Shown here: positions 20,479-28,787 of the stretch, in pieces
How the letters are laid out: the number at the start of each line of letters is the position of its first letter
How positions within the stretch are numbered: the first letter of the stretch is position 1
Assembly (NCBI GenBank): GCA_009733715.1
Contig: WMKJ01000137.1
Coordinates: 1-28,787, forward strand
Source: Herpomyces periplanetae
Lineage: Eukaryota > Ascomycota > Laboulbeniomycetes > Herpomycetales > Herpomycetaceae
Reading direction: 5' to 3'
DNA: 28,787 nt
The notes under the pieces: generated by a model
The model's database searches: none
Told to the model about the DNA's origin: nothing
What the model saw: the letters and a program-made list of their open reading frames with translations, nothing else
Position numbers and translations under genes: made by a program

Positions 20479-21234
20479 TTATTCATTTACGAAAATACCT
20501 TCATTGAGTATTTGAAATGATTCGAATATCCCGTAATAAATGGAACGACCTTGGGCTATTGATGGATCAGATTGCCACTCTGTTTCTGAATCAAAGGAAA
20601 AGGTATCGTTGTTCTCTCGAACATGCGGTATATTTACCGTGAATATCATGTCTGCTTTATACTGAGTTAACCGAAGTAGACAAAACATGATAATGGTAAA
20701 ATCCACTTGATTTGTGCATCTTCTGGAGTTGTCATTTTTAACGATAATAAATCGTAAGATAGCCGGTACGGTTCTTTTTATCGAATCAATCGTTAGTAAT
20801 GATTTCTCGAATTGTTCATCTAATAAATTATTTCTGAGCTTTGAACAAAAGCATAATGATAGTGAATAGAATTGGTACATGCCGTAGATGTTTGAATGAA
20901 TTTATTTCATTGGGTGTGGGGAGTATTTTGTATTCCGATTCTTCTATTAAATCTTCAAGATGTAAGTTTACAGCTTCATCATCCGAGGCGGAATTAACTT
21001 GTTCAAGTATATCGATAACAACGCTTGTAAATCCATTTTCGTCGAGAAATACTTCCTGAGTATCAGGAACCTGTCGAAGTTTACTATATTTACATCAGTA
21101 TATAGTTGTAATATCCCCAAAAGCCGAAAAGATAACTGTATACTAAGATACCTAGCGTCGACAAAGTTCTTGGGTAAGTCCATTTGCATCGCACCTCCGA
21201 ACAGTTTAACCTTTTTACTTTCGCTTGCTGCCAT
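20479..21234 (-). CDS. MOG1: Ran-interacting nuclear import factor Mog1 (RANGRF)
   Basis: Small nuclear protein that binds Ran/Gsp1 and releases its GTP. Exon 1 is 21152-21234 (MAASESKKVKLFGGAMQMDL then PKNFVDA). A 68-nt GTATCT/TATAG intron leads to exon 2 from 21083 (KLRQVPDTQEVFLDENG, VVIDILE, VNLHLEDLIEE). The last exon block ends at 20479 and holds VDFTIIMFCLLRLTQYKADM, IFTVNIPHVRE and the closing IFESFQILNEGIF. LFGGA, VPDTQEV, HxEDL, IRLTQ-type and NIP motifs match yeast and human Mog1. The join of exons 2 and 3 is unsure: no GT donor gives the right phase, but a GC-AG intron at 20834-20882 (49 nt) does and yields 212 aa. The central region between these blocks matches the family poorly. 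It converges with UBP8 (164 bp apart). Confidence 0.88.
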
Positions 21235-21373
21235 GCTCAGTTAAAGTTGGAAAAAGTCATTCGTCTGCAATGTTGGAATATCCCTCGTCTCGTTCCATAT
21301 CTAACCTTCACTTCGTCTCATCTCATCTCAACCCACATGGATCCAGTTGCCTACTCGAGCACCAAATCAGATG

Positions 21374-21381
21374 GTCACATG
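21374..21381 (+). promoter_or_regulatory. CDEI/Cbf1-like site GTCACATG
   Basis: RTCACRTG match 140 bp upstream of the MOG1 start codon, about the same distance as the GRASP site from its gene. Confidence 0.4.
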
Positions 21382-22352
21382 ATTAAGTCATAGTTTTGGT
21401 GGTTAGGATTTGAGTGTAATGAATTGTTGTGTGGTCTAGAAACATGTAACGATAATATGAAAAACACGGTAGAATAAGTTGTGAAGATGAATAAAGAGTT
21501 TTGGATGAGTAAAAGCTACGATACATTATCAATTGGCAAATTATACCTTGCCTAAACTAGGTGTGATCATAAATATTTGATGTGTACATGATTCTGATTG
21601 TAAATACGTTGGCAAGTACTCCGATAAAAGGTGTTAGACAAGGGAATAGCATAAAACTATTCGTAACCGTGATGACGTGATTAACTTTGGAATGCAACTG
21701 AGCAAATATTCAGAATGATAAAAGATTATAAACAGTTTAGCTCGATTTGTATAGTCAGATGTACAGTTTCATGATAAATGGCGTATTTTATAATACTGTC
21801 CGTAGTTCAATCAAATTATAAATGTATATGGGTAATTAAATGTGGGCAAGTTCGGGTTTACAAGAGTTATGATAACACAAAATAAAAGGGATGAGAAATA
21901 AAAGTTTTAAAATAAACTTTATTGTACGTCTAAAGAAATCATGTTAGTATTGAGTATCACGGTAGTGTTTGAGAAGAATCATATAATAGAATGAACAAAC
22001 ATAATTAATTAATGGCAAAAATTATCTTGATATAGGCTTGAGCGAAATAGATAAATAAGCTCTACTTGGAACTTGTACTAGAATCAAATAGTAAGACCAA
22101 CAGTATCGCGAAGGGCGAAAATTCAGGCTTACTAACACTTTTTGTGGATATGACTGAGATGGAAGAAAACGAGCTTGTGCATTTGTTTCTATTTGCGCGT
22201 ACGCTCAAGCCTGTCCTTGCGCTTCCGCTTGTGCAGTAATTCTCCCAAAGTCCAGCTAATGCCTGCCCACCCGCTATCGCCCAAACACCAGCCTAGCCAC
22301 AGCTGCTATACTCCGCCACACCATCTCATGGCGGCCGCGTCTTTCCGAGTAA

Positions 22353-22360
22353 ATCACGTG
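22353..22360 (+). promoter_or_regulatory. CDEI/Cbf1-like palindrome ATCACGTGAT
   Basis: An RTCACRTG match reading the same on both strands, at the edge of a GC-rich patch about 520 bp upstream of the TAF1 start codon. Confidence 0.45.
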
Positions 22361-22878
22361 ATAATAAAATTGAAAGACTTTCGAAAAATTTCTGGAGACG
22401 AAACTTCACCATCTAAGTGATCGTGAAATTTACCATTATCGTGATTTTTAACACGTTTTGTTCATCTAATTTACAAGATTAATTGATTTTTTTAGCTTAA
22501 CACGTTTCTTTCTATATCCACCACTCTTTTAATTATTCATTACAGAAAAATTAATCACCCGTTAGTGACTATTGTATATTTGTTCACTCTTTAAGTTCAG
22601 CTGCTCAACTTATAATCGTTGAGAATACTTTTTGCTACGTTGTACACATTCATGCTTTCGCTTGATACTTAAAGGCAATGTTTGAAAGTTAAATACTCTT
22701 CACTTCTAAATGTTCACAACATCCAGAGAATTTCACTAATATTACTCTCGTGTGGTCCTCACTTTCTATCAAGGGTATTATTCCCCCAGAAATTTCATCG
22801 TATACAGCACACGTTAAATCTTCTTATCGTGATTGAGAAGTTCCAACGATTTATATACGCGATAACCCTTTTCTCGAT

Positions 22879-25800
22879 ATGCTTGAGGACCCCGAGACTA
22901 TTTGCTCCCAAGATGAAAAGGACGATCAATTAATTAGTAATTTACTGGATAGCTCGGGAAAGTTAGGTGATGACCAGCTAGATTTAATTAATAGAAGTTT
23001 GGATATTGGTGAAAAGGCCGACGATGCTGTGGATTATGAAAATATCAGTTTAAGTAGCTTTGACGACGAAGAATGTGAAATTGACACATCTCGGTCAAAA
23101 GGCACCACTGCCGCACCATTTGCTTCAGACGGGGTTATACCGCTTAGTGACGCAAAATCTACTAAATCTGAACGCGCCAAAGTAAATATTGATGATGTTG
23201 ATGATGATGGTCTCGGGGATTTATTCGATGACCAGACGTCACACGATGATAGACCATTCGCGCACGATTCTCCTAAACCTGTTACTGATGATGTATTATA
23301 TCCCTTTAAGTCAAGTGTCAAACAAGAAATTACCGCAGAGTCCTCTGACATTGAACTTGTCAATACGGACATTCTGCCTGAAAATTCAACATCCCCTAAA
23401 TCGACTACACAATTTCGGTCTATTGACTTTTCCGGTTCACAAAATGGAGTATTGAGTGTATTTGATGATGCAGATGATGCAGAAACGCGCGAACAACTTG
23501 AACTATTTCGACAAGCTCGCGAAGAACGCGAAGAACGTCTTCGTCGCGCTGCAGCTATATCTGATCGTGGCTTAAACGTAGAAAATCTACCTCCGCCGCC
23601 CCAATGTGGTAGGGATTTGTTTGAGTCAATATGGCCGGATTTTGATCCCAACGAGGTACCTTACTTTGCGAAGTTGTTCTCTCAAAAACGTGCCTCTTAT
23701 ACAGGTAAACAACCTCCTAAGGCCTTAAAACCTATTTATCCCACCAAGGTATCGCTCGAAGTAGCTCCTGACACGCAAAGATTATTTTTCCTGCCGGGAC
23801 CCGCTAAAGAATCCAAGCAAGAGAGACTTGAGCATGCGAGACGGAATGGTTTAGTACTTTTATTGGAGGAGAATTCAAGTTCAGAGTCAGATTCTGACTT
23901 TGAAAATGATTGCATCGATTGGGATGAAGATGTTGGGGGACTCAACATTCGTGAGCTTGCTACATTCTTCGAAGATTGGGAGCCACTTGATTCGGATAAT
24001 TTGTATGATATAAAGGCTGATGATGATGCTGGGAATGTTAAAACGGACGCTCAGAATGCAACAAATAGCAGAACTTCAGATACCCACATGCTACCGTGTG
24101 CTAAAAAACGGCGACTAAATTCTGTGGAGAATCAATCATTTATACCAACATTATTTGATACAAAGTATGATTTTACTGAACCTGAGGTGTTAACAGTACG
24201 ATTGGCGCAAAGGGTTATTATTGATACAAATGATTCCCAATTATTACTGGACCCGCGAAAGTCGAATTCAGTGGGAAATGTGAGCCGGGCAGATAATAGT
24301 TTGGCATTGAGGCCGGCAAATATGAGTAAAAAGGAATGGATTATAAACCGATTTAACGTATCGAATGATGCAGCGTACGACTTGTTAAAGGAAAATCGAT
24401 CACACAAAGTTCGAAGTAATTTGGGCAATTTAACCGTTGAGCATAGTTTACCGGCGGTTAAGTTACAATATCCCTTTTACAAGGTGAAGCTAACACCGCG
24501 TGAGGCCAGGACTTTACATCGACCAATGATGAAATTTCAGCCGAATGCGTTTGTTCATTTTAGTCCACTGCGGACTATTAAACGGAAGAATTTAAAGAAT
24601 AAAACGGCAGTAGAAAAGTTTTGTAAGGCTAAAGATTTGAATGTTGGGGATAACTCAACATTAGTTTTACTGGAATATTCGGAGGAATATCCCACGTTAA
24701 TGTCAAATTTTGGGATGGCTAGTCGATTGATAAATTACTATCGAAAACAAGATGCAAATGATACGAATAGGCCTAAATTGGATATTGGAGAAACGATAGT
24801 TTTACTTACGGAGGATAAATCACCATTTTCATTATTTGGAAATGTTGAAGCAGGATCACAAGTACCGACGTTACAAAATGCTATGTTTCGAGCTCCGGTA
24901 TTTCGACACAGTGCCCAATCAACGGATTTTCTCATTAGCAGATCAACAACGGGACTACATGGATCAGAATGGTATATTCGACCAGTTGAAAATGTGTTTT
25001 TAGTTGGACAGGAATTTCCGTGCGTTGAAGTACCCGGAACACACTCAAGAAAAGTAACTGAAGCAGCCAAACGAAGATTACGAATGATAAGTTATCGAAT
25101 ATATAATAAATATGCTCGATCAGGAGGTCGAGACAAGCATTGTCAACCTCTAACAAATGAAATTATTAAAAAGCATCTTCCTGGAACGGATATATCGCAA
25201 AATCGGGGGAAAATGCGAGAATTTATGCAATACGATAAGGAAACTTGCACTTGGATCCCCAAACGTGGAGAAACACCCCCTGACACTGAAAGTCTTCGTG
25301 GTTGGATTAAACCGGAAGATGTTTGTTTGCTGGATAGTATGCAAGTTGGACATCGTCAATTGCTTGATGCGGGGTATAATCAAGATGATGCAGGAGAGGA
25401 TGAAAAGGATGATTCGATTGAACAAAAGTTAGCACCGTGGAATACAACGAAAAATTTTCTTAATGCATGTCAAGGTAAAGCTATGCTTGAGCTTCATGGG
25501 GATGGTGATCCATCTGGTCGAGGAGAGGGATTCAGTTTTGTTAAGACTAGTATGAAAGGAGGATTTAAGACAGTGGGGGAGAGTATTGAAGATCGACTTG
25601 ATGCTAGACGAATTAAGGATAATGGTGGGCACAGTTATAACGTAGCTAAACAACAAAAAGCTTATGAGGACGCTATTAAACGGATATGGGATGCACAAAT
25701 GAAAAGTCTTCAAAGTACAGTGGGACATGATGATGCATTTGATCCCGATGTGGATGGATTTGAAGGTTGTGAAATGGAACAAACTGTACGACAAACGCCT

Positions 25801-26587
25801 AATGAAAATGATAGATCACCATCACGAAGAGATGATGAAAGTTTAAGTCAATTTAGTCGAATGAGTGGAGTTGGACAACGGGGAAAGACGTTAAAAATTA
25901 CTCGAACGTTTATAAACCGGTATGGAAATGAAGAAGTTGAAACAGAAATTATTGATAATGTTCGGGTTATCAAGGAATACTTAAAGCGAAGAAAGCAGGA
26001 AGACTTGAATTCTCTTTCACTTAACGATCTTAAACCTACAGGAGATCCCGAGATTGATGCTCATCAACAGAAGCGGTATGTTAATATTTTTAGGGTAGCA
26101 GAAGGTGGAGGGGTAGAGGAAAAAAAACCAAAAAATTGTTTATTTGGGTTTGTATACGTTTTATTAATGATAATTTGAATTGAATTATAGGTTACTTGAA
26201 GAATTGGCCCGACTTGAAAGGAATAAAGAACGACGACATGTTCGTGAAATGGCCAAAGGACTACCTAAAGGTGAAGGTATTCAAGGTTCACCTTTATCAG
26301 GAACGGGTAAACCATTTGGAACTCAAAGAAAGTGTGCCAATTGTGGACAAATTGGTCATATTAAGACAAATAAAAAGTGCGTTCAACTTTTTACTTTTCT
26401 TTTTCATTCCTTTATCCTAGATTTATCCATTGATTATACTGATGTTGGATTGATGTTATTTTTTTCCAACTTTTTCTGCAGACTATGTCCCATGTTAAAT
26501 GGTTCTAGAAAAGTCGATGAAACCGTGAACTCTTCGACAATAGTTCAGGTGTCTCCTTCAGTTACTTCTCCCATTGCGCCTATTTGA
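22879..26587 (+). CDS. TAF1: TFIID subunit TAF1
   Basis: Largest TFIID subunit, the scaffold that contacts TBP and core promoters for RNA polymerase II. Three exons: 22879-26075, 26191-26376 and 26482-26587; 3489 nt, 1162 aa. Introns are 115 nt (GTATGT/TATAG) and 105 nt (GTGCGT/TGCAG). The acidic N terminus (DYENISLSSFDDEE and the DD-rich stretch after it) is TAND-like. The central conserved block, about residues 480-850, has WIINRFNVSNDAAYDLL, YPFYKVKLTPREARTLHRP, LLEYSEEYPTLMSNFGMASR, GSEWYIRPVENVFLVGQEFP and RDKHCQPLTNEIIKKHLPG. Near the end, KTLKITRTFINRYGNEE and a coiled basic stretch lead to a zinc knuckle with C1114, C1117, H1122 and C1130, completed across the second intron (IGHIKTNKK then LCPMLN). 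There are no bromodomains, as in yeast Taf1. It ends about 30 residues after the knuckle. Confidence 0.97.
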
Positions 26588-27888
26588 TTGAGATAGATGA
26601 ACGAGTTTACGAATCTTTGGTTATATTATTTTACCGTCTAATATTATCGTTAATCGATACGAGATGGCTTAGCTTGTTCGTGACATCAATTTTGTGGGAT
26701 ATTTCAATGATTCCCATATAGCTTTGTGTCCTGAAATCTGTACCGTTTATCTGGTTTAACGTGGACAAGATAATTTGGTACAAATTTCCATTCTTGCTGT
26801 TGCAATGGCTGTCGTATACATTTGCTTATTTAGTGCAAGTGTATGGATTAACTTTATCGTCTTTCACTTTGCTCGGATGAGTGCTAAGACTGTTAATTTT
26901 GGTGTGAGAATTATTCAAACTCACATCTTTTCTATCTATCTTCTACTGGTGAACATTTTAACCAATTCATACATGGATATGGTAAATGGGTCAGGCGAAT
27001 CTTATCTTGGCCCAATTTCACCTCTATTCTCTAACCTCACGCACACACTCTCTTTGTCATGTAAATGTATGAAATTCCTCAGGAATATTCTTTTCATGCA
27101 TACTAAAAATCATCTCTCGCGCCCCTTTATCCTTGCACGGCATTCCTGTATATATAGTCTCTTTGCTAGTTGCATTACACTGCCTTTTCGAGTTGTCATC
27201 ATCCATTAATGTAGAATTCCTGGTTTATCTGGGTACTGCCTCGATGCTGAACGTTCTGTTGGGAGCTCCATGGTCGCCAATCTAGTTTCTTACCAGTTTT
27301 CTTGCCCCCAAAATCCGTGTATTGGCTGCCAGTTCTGTCTTCCCGCTGCAATTCGGTCTTTCGGCCAACTTTTCTGTCCTTCGGCTTCCCGTCGCCGCCC
27401 CTCCCTCGCAGCTTCCCTTTCGGCATCCCAAGTCGCGTTCTCAGCCACCTCGTCTCATTATGTAATGGGTCATGCGGAAGTGCGATCTTCGCGTAAGTCG
27501 CGCCATCAAACCTTTGGAGATGGATTAATTTGACATTAATCCATTCCTTTCGTGTATTTGCAAGTACCGCTGAATTCTTTTTATTTTTTGCTTGAATAAT
27601 TCTTCTGGTATCTTGAATTTTAATCCCGCGTATGCATGCGTTTCTTCAATTTTAGTTTTTCAAACTTTGATCTGCCATTTCCTTCTGAGTTCTTGGAAAT
27701 CCTTCGTGTTTATCCCGTTAAATGTGTAGTCCGCAATTCTTTCCATTTTATTCATGTAACTGCATCAAGCCAAACTGGTTTAACAAAAATTATGCAGCCA
27801 ACTTGATAAATGTAAGTTTTCCCCAATTTGTATATGTATATATCCCTCATCTATCGTATATCCTCACTCTTCTAACTCAGTAATACAG
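26588..27888. other. Spacer downstream of TAF1 with weak open frames
   Basis: About 1.3 kb. A plus frame runs open from about 26775 to 27209; its first ATG, at 26805, starts a hydrophobic stretch (MAVVYICLFSASVWINFIVF), but no family is recognisable. A GC-rich, pyrimidine-biased patch at 27235-27530 is open in several frames, including a basic minus-strand frame at 27199-27426 that holds a GTAAGA donor-like site. Neither has a convincing splice partner or start context, so I do not call genes. The upstream exon of the next gene should lie in the last few hundred bases. Confidence 0.4.
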
Positions 27889-28787
27889 GAATTTTAGACT
27901 TATTGGACAATCGCGGCCCCGGATTCGCGAATCCTTTACATTAAACTATCGTCTGAGAGTTTATTGCGTATACGGATACATACCTCAATCTATTACGTAT
28001 AGGACTTCCAGATCACTAATCTCAGTATTTACATGCGGGGCCAAAGAGAATTTCTACTCTGGACTACTCAATCGGTCACATGATGCTACACTAACTTATA
28101 GTGAATCATGTTTACGACTTTTAACGTTCCACCGTTTTTGTAGAACCGCTTTACTTTCAACTGCAACTATACGTCCAACTGAAGATTCTAAGCCAAACAA
28201 GCGTTTACACAATATATCAACTAAACCATTCATAATATTTCAAAAATCCGTCAAGAATGTCAACGGTAGTGACAAGAATCTTGGACAACCTCTTCAATGT
28301 AATCAGGTACCACTAAACAATCGGTCGATCTCGCCGAAAATATTACGCATTGGTACCGACAAGCTAGACACTACTGCGACCAAGGATTACAAAATTCCCA
28401 TTTTACGACAAGTGTCTAATCATTCCGCGCTTGATGGACAATTGGATGGAGGACGGCCCCCTGGTAATGAATTCATCAAAAAATGGTTAGCACCCTCTAT
28501 AAATGACCGCTCAAGAAACTCTGAATCGTTGAATGATACAGAGCGTGTAAGGCTGCCCCAAAGTACCCCGATTGATACCGTCCCAAAGCATACTAGTTAC
28601 GTTAATAAAAAAGGATCATCCAAGCGAATAAATAATCGAAACAAAAAGCACACCGAAACTCATCGACAACACAGTCGAGGACGGAGAAGGGGTGAACTTA
28701 GCTCATATGATGAAATGGAAGAAGAGCGACAACTCTGGCGACGCGAGAAAGGACGTCGGAGGGCTCAAAAAGCAAGATCAGCACCTG
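27889..28787 (+). CDS. 5' part of a nuclear gene for a mitochondrial protein, perhaps initiation factor IF2
   Basis: One frame stays open for about 299 codons from an acceptor (TCTAACTCAGTAATACAG, exon starting 27889 in phase 2) to the window edge, too long to be chance. There is no in-frame ATG until 28714, so a short upstream exon with the start codon must exist; ATG-bearing frames near 27720-27810 end in GTAAGT but in the wrong phase. The first 100 residues are rich in Arg, Ser, Tyr and Leu with few acids (for example FHRFCRTALLSTATIRPTED), like a mitochondrial presequence. Then comes a polar, basic region (KKGSSKRINNRNKKHTETHR) and a charged stretch at the edge (YDEMEEERQLWRREKGRRRA). That order resembles the N terminus of fungal mitochondrial IF2 before its conserved domains, but none of those domains lies inside the window. 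Treat the name as a guess; the coding call is firm. Confidence 0.5.
28075..28082 (+). promoter_or_regulatory. CDEI/Cbf1-like site GTCACATG inside the last open exon
   Basis: RTCACRTG match, but it lies within the long open frame of the right-hand gene. Either it is a chance match in coding sequence or transcription of that gene begins later than the frame suggests. Confidence 0.2.

Larger units (their letters stand above)
21235..22878. other. Long divergent spacer MOG1/TAF1
   Basis: About 1.6 kb. A GTCACATG site (21374-21381) lies near MOG1. The middle (21400-22130) is strongly AT-rich with no frame of note. A GC-rich patch at about 22190-22360 ends in ATCACGTGAT (22353) and is the likely TAF1 promoter; ATGGCGGCCGCG at 22328 opens a short frame with GTAAAT after CGA but leads to nothing recognisable. 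The last 500 bp are a long leader or promoter of TAF1. Confidence 0.5.

Noticed and set aside
23034-23651. 205-codon minus-strand open frame inside TAF1
   Set aside because: It mirrors the Ser/Asp-rich TAF1 N terminus (antisense of GAT/TCA-type codons), has no family motif and no promoter; TAF1 on the plus strand explains it.
26775-27209. 144-codon hydrophobic plus frame after TAF1
   Set aside because: It lacks an ATG at the start of the open stretch, shows no family pattern, and a frame of this length can arise by chance in this much spacer; kept only as a note.
27199-27426. Basic minus frame (starting MPKGKLRGRGGDGK) resembling the start of a ribosomal or eIF1A-like protein
   Set aside because: The resemblance is only in composition; no downstream exon with a matching domain was found, and the patch is open in several frames.

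Overview
The window is nuclear DNA of a fungus. Its genes are dense and mostly single-copy housekeeping genes, with short GT-AG introns (about 60-190 nt) and branch-like CTAAC/CTAAT motifs. A dispersed 5S rRNA gene lies at the left edge. TAF1 is of the fungal kind: no bromodomains, ending soon after a zinc knuckle. HRD1, UBP8 and GRASP resemble filamentous or fission-type fungal proteins as I remember them, but I cannot place the organism more finely. I see no transposon, virus-like element, CRISPR array or bacterial-style operon.

Layout, left to right: partial 5S rRNA (-, 1-101); 1.7 kb without a gene; EXO1 DNA-repair nuclease (+, 1801-4447); HRD1 ER ubiquitin ligase (-, 5173 to about 8057); TSR3 18S rRNA modification enzyme (+, 8789-9979); GRASP/Grh1 Golgi protein (-, 10811-11860); TGS1 cap trimethylase (+, 12803-13892); a short RSA3-like ribosome assembly protein (-, 14127-14454); eIF3e (-, 14985-16369); mitochondrial ribosomal protein mL49 (+, 16849-17346); a possible tiny unidentified gene (-, 17908-18231); UBP8/USP22, the SAGA histone deubiquitinase (+, 18269-20314); MOG1, a Ran-binding protein (-, 20479-21234); TAF1, a TFIID subunit (+, 22879-26587); and the 5' part of a gene running off the right edge, perhaps mitochondrial IF2 (+, 27889 onward). 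Most genes are in several exons. I joined exons by hand using conserved protein motifs and reading phase, and nearly every assembled coding length comes out divisible by three.

Many of the genes serve RNA and ribosome production or transcription: 5S, TSR3, RSA3, TGS1, eIF3e, mL49, TAF1 and UBP8. They are not an operon; neighbours alternate strands and share bidirectional or convergent spacers. Two signals run across the window. One is an RTCACRTG (Cbf1/CDEI-like) motif upstream of many of the genes. The other is repeated use of an unusual 5' splice site, GTTCGT. A hairpin built from TTAGGG-like repeats between GRASP and TGS1 is the oddest local structure. I did not find a convincing new multi-gene system.
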